NCBI RefSeq assembly: GCF_008931845.1
Contig: NZ_CP044535.1
Coordinates: forward strand, 248,001 to 312,000
Source: Borrelia maritima
GTDB taxonomy: Bacteria; Spirochaetota; Spirochaetia; Borreliales; Borreliaceae
DNA: 64,000 nucleotides
Reading direction: 5' to 3'
Position numbers and translations under genes: made by a program
The notes under the pieces: generated by a model
The model's database searches: none
Told to the model about the DNA's origin: nothing
The model's input: only the letters and a program-made list of their open reading frames with translations
In this document: positions 17,945 through 27,705 of the stretch, one piece after another
How positions within the stretch are numbered: the stretch's first letter is position 1
Layout: the number at the start of each line of letters is the position of its first letter

Positions 17945-17949
17945 ATAGC

Positions 17950-17975
17950 AAGAGATGTTCAAATGGATGTCTCTT
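17950..17975. terminator. Bidirectional terminator between rpsU and ftsK
   Basis: An eleven-pair stem (AAGAGATGTTC with GGATGTCTCTT, three of them G-T pairs when read on the plus strand) encloses a four-base AAAT loop. It sits between the convergent ends of rpsU and ftsK, six bases after the rpsU stop. The outer six pairs are perfect. T tracts are weak. Confidence 0.6.
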
Positions 17976-17978
17976 CAT

Positions 17979-20327
17979 TTAAATCAATACCTCTCTTGGT
18001 TTTGATCCATTAACAGGCCCTACATACCCCATATCTTCCATAATTTCAATAATTCGAGCTGCTCTATTGTAACCTATCTTTAACCTTCTTTGCAGATAAG
18101 ATGCTGATGCTTTTCTTGTAGATTTAACAATCTCAAGAGCTTCGTCAAACATCGGTTCATCAGAAGGCCCAAGGGCAATCAAATCTGACTCTTTTTCGCT
18201 ATCAATAAATATTTCATCATCAATATAATTTGGGGGACCAAATTTTTTAACTTCTTCAACAAGACTATAAACTTCTCTTTCTTTTAAAAATCCTCCCTGA
18301 ATTCTTTGGGGAAAGGGATTTAAAGAACTAATATAAAGCATATCTCCTTTTCCTAAAAGTTTTTCAGCACCAGAAGATCCAAGAATAATTCTTGAATCCA
18401 TAGAACTAGCTACCATAAAAGAAATTCTTGAAGGAAAATTGGCTTTTATTACTCCAGTAATAACGTCAACTGAAGGTCTTTGAGTTGCAAGAACCAAATG
18501 AATCCCTACAGCCCTAGCCATTGCAGCAAGTCGAGAAATTAAATTTTCCAAATCTTTTCTTGTAGCAAGAATAAGATCTGCAAATTCATCAATAATTATT
18601 ACAAGATATGGCAAGACCATTAAATTCAAATTCTCATCTTTTATTTTTTTATTATAAGAAGAAATGTCTCTTACTAATAAATTATCAAGAAGCACATACC
18701 TTCTCTCCATTTCATCAAGACACCATCTAAGAGCTTCTAAGGCTCTCTTTACATCTGTAATAACTGGGGTTAATAAATGGGGAATATCATTGAAAAGCTT
18801 AAGCTCAACTATTTTAGGATCTATCATAATCAATTTAACTTCATCTGGAGATTTTGAAAAAATAATTGAAGCAATTAAAGAATTCACACAAACCGATTTA
18901 CCTGCCCCAGTTGCACCAGCTATTAATAGATGTGGAGAATTAACAAGATCAAAAACAATATTTTCACCACTAATCTCCTTTCCAAGAGCAAAAGGAATTC
19001 TAAAATCTCCTCTGAATTCCTTGCTATCTATTATCTCTGAAATTAAAATAAACTCACGTCTTTTATTAGGAATTTCAATTCCCACAGCTTCTCTGCCAGG
19101 AATTGGAGCAATAATCCTAACCCTAATAGCTGCAAGTCTTAAAGCAATATTGTCAGAAATAGAAGTAATCTTAGAAAGCTTAATTCCCTTATCTGGACGA
19201 ATAGCATACATTGTCACAACAGGACCTCTGATAATATCAATTAATTTGGCATTAATATTAAACTCTTTTAATGTCTCCTGGAGAATCATTGACTGCTTTT
19301 GAATTTCTCTTTCATATTCAATATCTTCCACATCATTTTTAACTTCTTTCTGGTCAAAAACTGAAATATCAATAATATAAGAATCACTTTTTTTACTCAA
19401 AGCATTTTCGTTACAAACATTAGGAATAGTAGCTTGACTAATTATACCTTTAGCCCTTATCTCACAAGCCTTAACTTTTCCAGTAATGATTAACTTATTA
19501 TCTTCAAAATTGTCCAAGTATTTATACTCACAAGACTTATCAATTTCATCTGAGTTTGAAGCATTATCATTTAAAATCTCATCATTTGAAGAGCTTGCTT
19601 CTCCGGGATTTGAGCCTTCAAAAACAGTTTTGTCTAAATTAACATTGGAAGGTTTTTTATTGCTTCTTAAAAAAGCACTAAATGACCATAAAGCTTGATA
19701 TTCTTCGTCATTAATAATATGCTCTTTATCATCAAGAACTTGAGAATCTTTTACATCCTCTACAGAATCTCCATAAACTTTAATGTCTTTTTTTACATCC
19801 AATGAATTTGAAAAAGGAAAATAACTTAATATGTTTTCAAACAAAATTTTAATCTTAAACTCTAAAAATTTAAAAGCATCTAAAATAAAATTAATATCCT
19901 TGAAAAGGACATAATTCAAGTAAATCCAAACTACAAATTCTAAAATTAAAAGAACAAAAATAAAAAAATTTCCCAATGTTTTACCAAAATTAATAAGAAA
20001 TATCTCAATAAAATAAGATTTTTCAACACTAGAATTAATTTTTATTAAAAATATTAAAGTAAAAAATAATATAACAGTGTAATTCCAATTAAATGCAAAT
20101 CGTTTAGTAAAGATATGTTTTTTATAAGCGTACCAATTAACAAGTGGATAAACTATTAAATAAAATGACAAGAATGAAAAAACATTAAAAAGTATTTGCC
20201 CTATTAAATTGAAAACAAAAAATATAAATATATTACTCAAAGGTGTTAATGCTACAAAAAGAGAAAAAGAAATAACCGAGAGCATAAAAAAAAACAAAAA
20301 TTGAAAATATTGATAAAAATCTTTCAT
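17979..20327 (-). CDS. ftsK: DNA translocase FtsK, 782 aa
   Basis: Septum-anchored hexameric motor that pumps chromosome ends apart at division. The N-terminus has about four membrane helices (10-30, 38-60, 78-95, 110-135). A variable acidic linker (about 180-300) joins it to the RecA-like motor, with Walker A GATGAGKS at 471-478 and Walker B IIDEFADLI. A C-terminal winged-helix gamma domain (about 715-782, ASYLQRRLKIGYNRAARIIE) would read polar DNA sequences. Length is typical of the short FtsK/SpoIIIE class. It starts three bases after the uppP stop with a poor ribosome site, so coupling is likely. Confidence 0.95.
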   Translation of the reverse strand: MKDFYQYFQFLFFFMLSVISFSLFVALTPLSNIFIFFVFNLIGQILFNVFSFLSFYLIVYPLVNWYAYKKHIFTKRFAFNWNYTVILFFTLIFLIKINSSVEKSYFIEIFLINFGKTLGNFFIFVLLILEFVVWIYLNYVLFKDINFILDAFKFLEFKIKILFENILSYFPFSNSLDVKKDIKVYGDSVEDVKDSQVLDDKEHIINDEEYQALWSFSAFLRSNKKPSNVNLDKTVFEGSNPGEASSSNDEILNDNASNSDEIDKSCEYKYLDNFEDNKLIITGKVKACEIRAKGIISQATIPNVCNENALSKKSDSYIIDISVFDQKEVKNDVEDIEYEREIQKQSMILQETLKEFNINAKLIDIIRGPVVTMYAIRPDKGIKLSKITSISDNIALRLAAIRVRIIAPIPGREAVGIEIPNKRREFILISEIIDSKEFRGDFRIPFALGKEISGENIVFDLVNSPHLLIAGATGAGKSVCVNSLIASIIFSKSPDEVKLIMIDPKIVELKLFNDIPHLLTPVITDVKRALEALRWCLDEMERRYVLLDNLLVRDISSYNKKIKDENLNLMVLPYLVIIIDEFADLILATRKDLENLISRLAAMARAVGIHLVLATQRPSVDVITGVIKANFPSRISFMVASSMDSRIILGSSGAEKLLGKGDMLYISSLNPFPQRIQGGFLKEREVYSLVEEVKKFGPPNYIDDEIFIDSEKESDLIALGPSDEPMFDEALEIVKSTRKASASYLQRRLKIGYNRAARIIEIMEDMGYVGPVNGSKPREVLI

Positions 20328-20330
20328 ATT

Positions 20331-21125
20331 CTAAAAAAAATAACAAACTGCAATTGAAAGTACAAATAAATATATTGAAAAATAATATAGTTTTTTGTTA
20401 TTAAGCATTTTAAAAAAGAAATTTATTGAAAAAATACCAACAACAAAAGCAACCAATGCTCCTAAGTTTATTTCAAAATAATTTAAAACCATAAAAATAT
20501 CATAAAATTCTTTATGTTTTAATAAAATCGCTCCAAAAACTACTGGTATTAAAGATAAAAATGAAATTTCAAATGCACTTTTTCTATTAAATCCAAGAAT
20601 CCTAGCAGAAAAAATTGTAATTCCAGAACGAGAAATTCCTGGAAATGCACCTAAACCTTGCATTAGCCCCATAAAAATTCCTACTAACAAAATATTACCT
20701 TTAAATTTAATTTTTAAAAAATTAAATTCTAGCATCAAGATTAAAATCCCCGTTATAATAAAATTAATTAAAACAAAAGACAACGTAAACATTTTCTCGT
20801 ATTTCAAAATAAAAACTCCAACAATTCCAGTAACAATAGTTATTATTAATATTAGCAAAATTAATTTTAAATTTGCTAAATCAGATTTAACAGTTTTTCT
20901 TAAAGAGAATCTAATACAAGTTAAAAAAAGCTCTAAAATCCTTTTACGATAGTAAATAATAACCACTAAAACTGTTGCAAGGTGTAAATAAATATCAAAT
21001 ATTATTGAAAGCCTTAAATGCATAAAACGCTTAAAAAGCAATAAATGCCCGGAACTAGATACTGGTAAAAACTCTGTAATACCTTGAACAATCCCCAAAA
21101 TAATTGCACTTAAAATATTTCCCAT
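20331..21125 (-). CDS. uppP: Undecaprenyl-diphosphatase UppP/BacA, 264 aa
   Basis: Integral membrane phosphatase that recycles undecaprenyl pyrophosphate to the lipid carrier used for peptidoglycan. Signatures are [19 protein letters not shown] near the N-terminus (active-site Glu and the SSSGH loop) and the matching second-half repeat [11 protein letters not shown]. Seven or eight membrane helices are visible. I place the start at the ATG at 21125, because GGAG (21132-21135) lies six bases upstream. The in-frame TTG four codons earlier overlaps that ribosome site and is unlikely. It lies between the transglycosylase and ftsK in an envelope operon. Confidence 0.94.
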   Translation of the reverse strand: MGNILSAIILGIVQGITEFLPVSSSGHLLLFKRFMHLRLSIIFDIYLHLATVLVVIIYYRKRILELFLTCIRFSLRKTVKSDLANLKLILLILIITIVTGIVGVFILKYEKMFTLSFVLINFIITGILILMLEFNFLKIKFKGNILLVGIFMGLMQGLGAFPGISRSGITIFSARILGFNRKSAFEISFLSLIPVVFGAILLKHKEFYDIFMVLNYFEINLGALVAFVVGIFSINFFFKMLNNKKLYYFSIYLFVLSIAVCYFF

Positions 21126-21131
21126 TAAATG

Positions 21132-21135
21132 CTCC
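21132..21135 (-). promoter_or_regulatory. Ribosome site fixing the uppP start
   Basis: GGAG on the minus strand, six bases from the ATG ending at 21125. It favours that ATG over the upstream TTG at 21137. Confidence 0.7.
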
Positions 21136-21139
21136 AATA

Positions 21140-23293
21140 CTAATTTTTGGGGAATTCGCCCATAATTTTAACTATTACCGAATCTATTCCTTTTTTTTCA
21201 TACAAAGCATCATAAAATACCGAATAAACTAATATCTTTTTAATATAATTTCTAGTCTGACTAAAAGGAATTGCCTCAATAAAAAGCTCTTTGGATAAAT
21301 GTCCATAACTTTTTTCCCACTTTCTAAGATTGCCAATGCCTCCATTGTAAGAAGCAAGAGCCTTATAAAGACTACCAGTTGTAGATATTCTTTTTTTCAA
21401 ATAATATGTCCCAATTATTATATTATCTTTTGGTGTCTTTAAATCATAATCAAAATATTTAAGTTCTTTAGAAATATCATTCGCTGTTGATGGCATAACT
21501 TGCATAAGGCCAACAGCACCAGGCCTTGAGACGGCATTTTTCTCAAAGCTGCTCTCCGCTTTGATTAAAGAAAATATAACACTAGTTTCAAGCCCACGCC
21601 TTTTAGCCCAGTATTCGACCAAAGATCCATACAAATAAGGATAAAGCCTTTTATAGTCATTCTCCATTAAAGCAGATTCATCTTGATTTACAAGATAATT
21701 AATCACAAGAGTTGCATCGTAATAATTTTCGCTCCTTAAAAGCTCATCGTATACTCTTCGATAAAAATCGAGTGAAAATTTATATCCGTTCTTAAAATCT
21801 TCAGAAATAAACCTTCTAACATAATTACAAAGGTTGAATTTTAAAAATCCTTCCAAAAAAATCTCATAATCAGATTGATCATATTTAACATCAATCCCGC
21901 TTGTAAAAAATTCATTAATATTTTGATCTAATAAGTACCTACTCATAAATGAAGAATAAGACCATCTATCATAATTAATAGCAGAATGCAAAAGACTTTT
22001 GTACTCTCCACTTACACTAGGTTTAATTAATTTATGATATATAAGCCTTGCATTAATAAAGGCAAGTTTAGACAAAATCGAATCAGAAATAACTTTTTTA
22101 GCATTAGAATAAAGCTTGTAAAGGTTGTCATAGTCTTCAAGCTGAATTGATTCTAAAATATACTCTTCTAAAATCTTAATAAAATTAGAATTTTTTTTAT
22201 CGCTCTCAGTATAAAACTTGGCCACACTTTCAGCGAAATAATCTCGTGCACTTTTAGTAAAAATCAAATTACTAAAAGCCGTATTAAGTAAGACAAGCCT
22301 GTTAATCTCATTATTAAGATTTAAACCTTCAAGATATTCTTTTAAAATAACAAGGCCTAAATTATTTTTTCCCCTAAGATTTAAAATGCCTAAATAATAA
22401 TTTTTATACTTACTTTTTATTTTACTAAAAAATGTTAGAGCATTCGAAATCTTTCCAGAACCAATAAAAGCCTTATAAACATCGCTTAATACAATGTTAT
22501 TGTCATAATAGTCATTTAAACCATTTTTATTTAATATATTTATTGCACTATTGAAATTGCCATTTGCCACTTCATATTTAAACCTAACAAGATTTAAAAA
22601 ATTAGCACTAAAGTACTTAGACTTATTCTCAATAATAAAGTAATCATAAGCTCTTACATGTAAATAATTTGCAGGCAAATTTTCAAAAAGTTCGTTAAAA
22701 TAAATTTTTGACTCGCTTACATTAGAAAGATTAAGATAAAGAGCTGCTTTTAATAAGATATTTTCATTTTCCTGATAATCAGAAAATTTCATTTTATCAA
22801 GCTTATTTAAAAGACTAAGTGCTTTATCGTTTTTCTTTTGCCAATAAAGACTTTTGAAGTACCCTAATATAATAAATTTATTGTTTTCGTATTTTTTATA
22901 AAGCCTCTCCCCAATCAATTCAGACTCAAAATACTCTTTTATTGAGTTAAAATATTCAATAAGCTTCACTCCAGCAAACTGAGCTGGAATACTATCCCCA
23001 TGAGCTATGGCTTTTTTCATATACTCTATGAATTTTTCTTCAAATCCTATTTTTTTAAACAAATAAGCAACATATATATAAGAACCTGGGTCTATATTAA
23101 AATGCTTATCAAAATTTTTTTTTGAATAATCAAAATTCCACAGCCAATTTAAATTATTTAAATCGAACTCTTTTGAATGTAACTTAATAAAATCATTGCT
23201 TGAAATTTCTTTTTTCACAAAGCAAGAAAATAAACTTGAATATAAAAAAAGTAAAAGAAGATTTTTCAATACGAAAGAAATTCTATCAAACAT
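21140..23293 (-). CDS. Lytic transglycosylase lipoprotein (Slt type), about 717 aa
   Basis: Predicted outer- or inner-membrane-tethered enzyme cleaving the glycan backbone of murein. The N-terminus is a lipoprotein signal ([18 protein letters not shown]) ending in an LFS-C lipobox. A long alpha-helical, TPR/U-shaped region (about 30-540) precedes the SLT domain (about 555-690). The catalytic Glu580 lies in KAESSF, followed by [10 protein letters not shown] and ALASYNGG. The chosen ATG (23293) overlaps the upstream stop by eight bases. An in-frame ATG at 23308 is also possible, with a GAG upstream. Earlier starts would bury the signal peptide. Neighbours uppP and ftsK point to wall remodelling at growth or division. 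Confidence 0.85.
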   Translation of the reverse strand: MFDRISFVLKNLLLLFLYSSLFSCFVKKEISSNDFIKLHSKEFDLNNLNWLWNFDYSKKNFDKHFNIDPGSYIYVAYLFKKIGFEEKFIEYMKKAIAHGDSIPAQFAGVKLIEYFNSIKEYFESELIGERLYKKYENNKFIILGYFKSLYWQKKNDKALSLLNKLDKMKFSDYQENENILLKAALYLNLSNVSESKIYFNELFENLPANYLHVRAYDYFIIENKSKYFSANFLNLVRFKYEVANGNFNSAINILNKNGLNDYYDNNIVLSDVYKAFIGSGKISNALTFFSKIKSKYKNYYLGILNLRGKNNLGLVILKEYLEGLNLNNEINRLVLLNTAFSNLIFTKSARDYFAESVAKFYTESDKKNSNFIKILEEYILESIQLEDYDNLYKLYSNAKKVISDSILSKLAFINARLIYHKLIKPSVSGEYKSLLHSAINYDRWSYSSFMSRYLLDQNINEFFTSGIDVKYDQSDYEIFLEGFLKFNLCNYVRRFISEDFKNGYKFSLDFYRRVYDELLRSENYYDATLVINYLVNQDESALMENDYKRLYPYLYGSLVEYWAKRRGLETSVIFSLIKAESSFEKNAVSRPGAVGLMQVMPSTANDISKELKYFDYDLKTPKDNIIIGTYYLKKRISTTGSLYKALASYNGGIGNLRKWEKSYGHLSKELFIEAIPFSQTRNYIKKILVYSVFYDALYEKKGIDSVIVKIMGEFPKN

Positions 23294-24296
23294 ATTGATC
23301 TTTTCCATATCTCTCAATTCTCTTTTTATCACATTCAAAGTAATATGAAACAAAATCTCTAGGCTTTAGAATTTTTGAGAAAACCAAAAACAAAGAAAAA
23401 AATATCAAAAGAAAAAGAGAAATAAGGCTCAAATATAGCATGGGAGAATGAACTAATCCTTCACTTGAATTTAATTTAAAATTGTTTTTCATCACATCAT
23501 TCTCAAAGTCTTCCCTAAGATCTAATTCAACATCTTCATCTGAAGTATCTATTAAATCTTTGTCAATATCTGCAATAATGTCTTCAACGCTTAAATCATG
23601 TAAATCTTCCTCTTCTAAAGAAGATTCTTCTGATTTTTGAAGCTCAAAATTATTAATATTTAAAGAATCCTCATCAATATACTCAACTTTTTTATTCTCT
23701 TGATTAAACTCTTTAGAATCAACATAACTAACCTCATTATCATCAAGACCCTCAAAAGATGAATCACTTGACTCAATTTTTTGATCTTCTTGAGTTTTTA
23801 TATCTAAAGGATTAACAACAGGTACACTTAAATCAGAAAAATCTTTTTTAATAAAATCATCTTTTTCTTCAAAATTTAAATCAAATTCAGAGCCCATATC
23901 CTCAACAGGCAAATCATTTTCAATATCACTTTTAAAATCATTTGAAAGGCCATTCTCATCAGATCTTTTAAAATTTTGATTAAAATCTACAAGACCTAAA
24001 TCAAACTTCGATTTATCTTGAATACCATCAGATTCACTATAAACATAAAGTATTTCATCTATAACTTTAAAATAAACATTGACACTTAAGCTTTCCTTTT
24101 TCAAATTATCTAAGAAAAAAGAACCTACTAAAAAAGGATTTGAAAAATCTTCATGCTCACTAACATATAAATTTAACTTAATACTGGTATCACCTGCAAT
24201 TTTTCCCAATATTACTCTCTTAACAGAGCTATCATCCAAGTTTAAAACCGAATAATACTCATTATTAGATAATTTTATCGCTAAAAACCCTTTCAA
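23286..24296 (-). CDS. Acidic single-span membrane protein of unknown function (BB0260 type), 336 aa
   Basis: I do not recognise a family. A folded-looking N-terminal part (about 1-95) is rich in beta-strand pattern. A long, highly acidic Ser/Asp/Glu region (about 100-275) looks disordered. One membrane helix (about 282-305) follows, then a short basic tail ([13 protein letters not shown]). The layout suggests a C-tail-anchored protein with a large cytoplasmic domain, or a type I-like orientation. There is no signal peptide. The start is TTG with AAGAGG about ten bases upstream; no better start is near. It heads the transglycosylase-uppP-ftsK operon, overlaps the transglycosylase gene, and is transcribed from the palindromic region at 24346-24377. 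A scaffold for wall synthesis is only a guess. Confidence 0.7.
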   Translation of the reverse strand: MKGFLAIKLSNNEYYSVLNLDDSSVKRVILGKIAGDTSIKLNLYVSEHEDFSNPFLVGSFFLDNLKKESLSVNVYFKVIDEILYVYSESDGIQDKSKFDLGLVDFNQNFKRSDENGLSNDFKSDIENDLPVEDMGSEFDLNFEEKDDFIKKDFSDLSVPVVNPLDIKTQEDQKIESSDSSFEGLDDNEVSYVDSKEFNQENKKVEYIDEDSLNINNFELQKSEESSLEEEDLHDLSVEDIIADIDKDLIDTSDEDVELDLREDFENDVMKNNFKLNSSEGLVHSPMLYLSLISLFLLIFFSLFLVFSKILKPRDFVSYYFECDKKRIERYGKDQYV

Positions 24297-24345
24297 AAAT
24301 TACAACCTCTTTGCTTTATTTTATTAAAACCAAACTTATGTACTA

Positions 24346-24377
24346 ATTATAGTTATCATTATTATTATAACTATAAT
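24346..24377. promoter_or_regulatory. Palindromic divergent promoter region
   Basis: A perfect 11-base inverted repeat (ATTATAGTTAT and its complement) is separated by ten bases. Each arm ends in a perfect TATAAT pointing outwards: one at 24372-24377 on plus for the TPR gene, one at 24346-24351 on minus for the BB0260-type gene. A second, weaker inverted repeat (TACTTTTA at 24412-24419 with 24441-24448) lies on the TPR-gene side. The -35 positions are poor. This could be a shared operator or simply symmetric AT-rich promoters. Confidence 0.45.
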
Positions 24378-24485
24378 ATAATATAAATAATGTGATGTTC
24401 AACTTACAAATTACTTTTATTTTAAGTAAATAACTTTCATTAAAAGTAGCTATGATTATGCAAATTAATGAGATATTTTGAACTT

Positions 24486-24490
24486 AGGAG
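24486..24490 (+). promoter_or_regulatory. Ribosome site fixing the GTG start of the TPR protein
   Basis: AGGAG lies eight bases before GTG at 24499. The in-frame TTG at 24478 lies upstream of this site and has none of its own. Confidence 0.7.
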
Positions 24491-24498
24491 CAATACGA

Positions 24499-25881
24499 GT
24501 GTTATCGCTATTTATAGTAATCTCTTCACTGATAGTGTTTATTTTAGTATTTTTATTTTTTAAAATAGCACTAAAACTTACAATAGGTAAAAATAGAGGA
24601 AAAATAAAAAAAGATGACGAGAGAACTCGAAAATTAATTGAAAGAGCAATTTCTCTATTAAAAACAAATCCAAACGAAATAGGTGCTCTTGAAATTCTAA
24701 ATAATTACTACTATAAAAATAAAGACTATGAGAATGGTATAAAATATGCAAAAAAATTGTGCCAATTAATAGAAGACAACCCAATAAGCCAAGAAATAAA
24801 CACATTTAAAGCTTTTTTAAGCTATGGATTTTATAATCTTAAAAGAAATTTTAACAGAGAAGCCTTAGAATTTTTAAAAAAAGCTTACCTAATAAAAAAA
24901 ACAGATGAGGATGCAAATTATTATCTTGGCATAGCATTTTTAAAAAATGAAATGTATAAAGAGGCTCTATACTATCTTACAAAAGTCTACAAGTTTAATA
25001 AAAATAATAGGGACATTTTAAAGCACATAGGAATAACTTTATTTCATTTGGAAAGCTATAGAAAAGCTGCTGGAATATTTAATAATATAAAAAAATACAT
25101 ACAAGGCGACATTGACGCTCTTTTAGCGTATGCCAAATCTTTGTCAAAAATGAACCAAGATCATCTAGCACTGGAGATTGCAAACAAAATAAAACAAAAA
25201 GATGGAATGATTTATGAAGCTTTATTAATCACATCCGATATTTATTCAAAAAATAAAGAATTGGAAAAATTAGAACAAAATATTAAAGAAATAATAAAAG
25301 TAAAACCTGACTTGCCTAAAAAAATTTTCCTTGAACTATTTTACAATCTTGGAGAACTCCAAATTTCTGTTGAAAATTATCAAAAAGCTACAGAAGCTTT
25401 TATCAAAGTTGAAAATATTGATCCAAATTACAAAAATATTAAAGAAAAATTAGAATTTAGTAAAAGGTTAAACGAAAACATAGCACTAAGAATATATTTG
25501 CGCAGTTCAAAAGAAAATTTTGAAAAAATAGCAAATGAAATTATTTTAAAACTATATTTAAATAAATTCCAAATAAGAGATTCTAAAATAAACGAAGTAA
25601 CATCACAGTTTATTGATATGAACTTTCACCTAGCTAACAATCAGTGGGAAGAAAATTTAATAGTACGCTTTGTAAGAACTGAACAAGATACTTTCGGTGA
25701 ATTATTCCTAAAAGACTTCATTTCAAAAATAAAAGAAAATAAAATAAAAGGACTCTGTATTGCTCCGTCAAAATTCTCTTTAAAGGCTAAGCAAATGATT
25801 GAGGGAAGGCTTATTGATCTAGTAGAAGGTAAAAAATTAACCCAAATACTTAAAAAAATTAACATATCCAAATACATGTGA
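24499..25881 (+). CDS. Membrane-anchored TPR protein with Mrr-like C-terminal domain (BB0261 type), 460 aa
   Basis: Function unknown. A single N-terminal membrane helix (about 1-23) with a basic stop (KLTIGKNRGKIKKDDERTRK) leaves the rest in the cytoplasm. Residues about 40-330 are helical repeats of TPR type (for example ANYYLGIAFLKNEMYKEALYYL and QKATEAFIKVENIDPNYKNI). The last 90 residues end GLCIAPSKFSLKAKQMIE and IDLVEGKKL. This resembles the end of Mrr/restriction-endonuclease-like domains (GVL-TTS-F--A and IDLIDG-KL). I do not see the catalytic D...ExK set clearly, so it may be degenerate. The GTG start is chosen from AGGAG at 24486. Its 3' end is two bases from the convergent LysM-M23 gene. 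Confidence 0.7.
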   Translation: MLSLFIVISSLIVFILVFLFFKIALKLTIGKNRGKIKKDDERTRKLIERAISLLKTNPNEIGALEILNNYYYKNKDYENGIKYAKKLCQLIEDNPISQEINTFKAFLSYGFYNLKRNFNREALEFLKKAYLIKKTDEDANYYLGIAFLKNEMYKEALYYLTKVYKFNKNNRDILKHIGITLFHLESYRKAAGIFNNIKKYIQGDIDALLAYAKSLSKMNQDHLALEIANKIKQKDGMIYEALLITSDIYSKNKELEKLEQNIKEIIKVKPDLPKKIFLELFYNLGELQISVENYQKATEAFIKVENIDPNYKNIKEKLEFSKRLNENIALRIYLRSSKENFEKIANEIILKLYLNKFQIRDSKINEVTSQFIDMNFHLANNQWEENLIVRFVRTEQDTFGELFLKDFISKIKENKIKGLCIAPSKFSLKAKQMIEGRLIDLVEGKKLTQILKKINISKYM

Positions 25882-25883
25882 AA

Positions 25884-27113
25884 CTATCTTAAATATTTCA
25901 TAGGATTTTCAGTTTTGCCATTCTTAAAAATTGTAAAATGCAAGTGATTACCTGTGCTATAGCCAGTGCTACCCATATAACCTATTACTGCTCCTCTTGA
26001 AACTTTTTTACCGACTTTAACAGCAAAGGAATTTAAATGCGCATATAAAGTTTGAAATCCATTACTATGAGAAATAACAATATATTTCCCATACCCTCCC
26101 GCATTAAATCCCACAGTTACAACAATACCTTCTCTTGAGGCTTTAATTGGAGTATTAGCTAAATTTGCAATATCTATTCCATTATGAAAGCTAATAACTC
26201 CCGTAAATGGATCTGGTCGATAACCATATCCTGAAGTAATAATGCCTTGCACAGGATACATAAAAGTTTCTCCCAATACCTCCTTCAAAAAATCTTTGGG
26301 CAATCTTCCCCCAGGAATAAATAATTTTTGTCCTAAAAATAAAACTTCATTATCAAGATTATTCGAATCTAAAATATCCACCTTGGGAACATTATAGACA
26401 CTAGCTATAGATGAAATAGAATCATTTTTTTTAACAACATAAACAATTCCTTTCATATTGGGAACTTTAATGATTGAATTTGGCTTAATACTTCTTACAT
26501 CTTTAATTTCATTAAAAGAAATTAAAGTTTCACTGGTTATCTGATATCTAGCTGCAACATGAGAAAGCGTTTCCCCAGGCTTGATTTTATGATCAAATAC
26601 CTTTAATACAAAATTTTTTTTAAATCCAGTAACATTTGCAGAAACATCAGATTCAAGCAAATAGCTACTAATTTGCGCTATATCTTGATCGCTATAATAT
26701 AAAAATGTATCAATAAAATAATCTTTGGGCAAAGTGAGCCTATTTAAAAAAACATACGAACCGTAGTAAGAAAAAATATTAATATAAAATATTAATATAA
26801 AAACAAAGATTATTGCATTAAGCTTAAAAACAAGCCTATAATTAAGCATGCTAAAAATATCAACAACCTTCTCTATTAAACTTTTATAATAATATTTATA
26901 TTCATAATGATTAATACTTTGTATTTTAAGATTATAGAAAAATAAAGAAACTCTTTTAAAAAAGTTTTTAAGTTTAAAAACTTTTTTTCTTCTTTTGCCA
27001 ACATTTCTAATATTGGCAAAATCTTTTAATTCAAAATTAACGCTCTTTTTGTCATTGAATAAAGTTTTTTTTTTACGTTTTTCTACCCTTTGCTTATTTT
27101 TTGATATAATCAT
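25884..27113 (-). CDS. LysM-M23 peptidase (BB0262 type), 409 aa
   Basis: Predicted murein endopeptidase with wall-binding modules. The N-terminal 90 residues are very basic and cytoplasmic, and one membrane helix lies at about 96-118. Two LysM repeats follow (about 175-218, starting IKPGETLSHVAARY; about 220-268, starting VYVVKKNDSISSIA). The M23 domain (about 305-405) has HNGIDIA, LYAHLNS and GNHLHFTI, all ligands intact. The start ATG lacks a ribosome site. A TATAAT on the minus strand at 27127-27132 would place the transcript start very near the ATG. It ends two bases from the convergent TPR gene. The combination fits a division or elongation hydrolase. Confidence 0.9.
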   Translation of the reverse strand: MIISKNKQRVEKRKKKTLFNDKKSVNFELKDFANIRNVGKRRKKVFKLKNFFKRVSLFFYNLKIQSINHYEYKYYYKSLIEKVVDIFSMLNYRLVFKLNAIIFVFILIFYINIFSYYGSYVFLNRLTLPKDYFIDTFLYYSDQDIAQISSYLLESDVSANVTGFKKNFVLKVFDHKIKPGETLSHVAARYQITSETLISFNEIKDVRSIKPNSIIKVPNMKGIVYVVKKNDSISSIASVYNVPKVDILDSNNLDNEVLFLGQKLFIPGGRLPKDFLKEVLGETFMYPVQGIITSGYGYRPDPFTGVISFHNGIDIANLANTPIKASREGIVVTVGFNAGGYGKYIVISHSNGFQTLYAHLNSFAVKVGKKVSRGAVIGYMGSTGYSTGNHLHFTIFKNGKTENPMKYLR

Positions 27114-27126
27114 ATTATGCTATTTC

Positions 27127-27132
27127 ATTATA
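27127..27132 (-). promoter_or_regulatory. Candidate -10 of the LysM-M23 gene
   Basis: A perfect TATAAT on the minus strand lies 13 bases before the ATG, with no convincing -35. If used, the leader would be only a few bases long. Confidence 0.35.
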
Positions 27133-27174
27133 CAATAGAAAATTATATTTTAATGAAAGCATCTTTTAAAAGTT

Positions 27175-27684
27175 ATGAGAATATTTAAATCTCACAAATA
27201 TGAACTATTGTCAATTTTGACAGCTTCCTTGTTTTTAATAATTTTAATAAAGTTGTTTTTATCATTTTACATGGTAAAAGGCACATCAATGACCCCAATA
27301 ATATTTGACAAAAATTGGATTGTAAGTCACAAATTTGCGTATGGACTTAGACTGAAAACTCACCAAAAATACCTCTTATTGTGGAAAGCCCCTCGGAAAA
27401 ATGAAATGGTACTTATTAAAGATCCTATAACAAAAAAAATCGCAATAAAAAAAATTTTTGCAATTCCAGGAGAAGAATTTAAACAAATAGAAAAAAATAA
27501 AATATGCATACATGACTTAAACTTTATAATAGATGAAAATATTTTAAAAAAAAATAATATTAAAAAAATTCCTGAAAAACACTATTTAGTAATAGGGGAA
27601 AATAAACAAACCTCATTAGACTCAAGAGACTACGGATTCATAAACATTGACAACATATTGGGAAAAATAATTTATCATTTCTAA
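27175..27684 (+). CDS. lepB: Signal peptidase I, 169 aa
   Basis: Inner-membrane serine protease that removes Sec signal peptides. One N-terminal membrane helix (about 10-32) precedes the catalytic Ser38 in KGTSMTPI. The general-base Lys is expected at K92 of KKIFAIPGE (box D). DSRDYGFI near the C-terminus is box E. At 169 residues it is near the short end of the family, like Gram-positive-type enzymes. The start has no clear ribosome site. It converges on the Hsp70 gene at the end of the flagellar operon, with 21 bases of A/T-rich sequence between them and no clear GC hairpin. Confidence 0.93.
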   Translation: MRIFKSHKYELLSILTASLFLIILIKLFLSFYMVKGTSMTPIIFDKNWIVSHKFAYGLRLKTHQKYLLLWKAPRKNEMVLIKDPITKKIAIKKIFAIPGEEFKQIEKNKICIHDLNFIIDENILKKNNIKKIPEKHYLVIGENKQTSLDSRDYGFINIDNILGKIIYHF

Positions 27685-27705
27685 AAAAATTTTTTCTTTA
27701 AGTCT

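Noticed and set aside
23293..23353. Longer N-terminus for the transglycosylase starting at 23353
   Set aside because: It would place 20 extra residues before the lipoprotein signal and lies deep in the upstream gene.
27685..27705. A-run/T-run between lepB and the Hsp70 gene as a terminator
   Set aside because: It is a simple A/T palindrome with no loop or GC stem, so termination is not supported.
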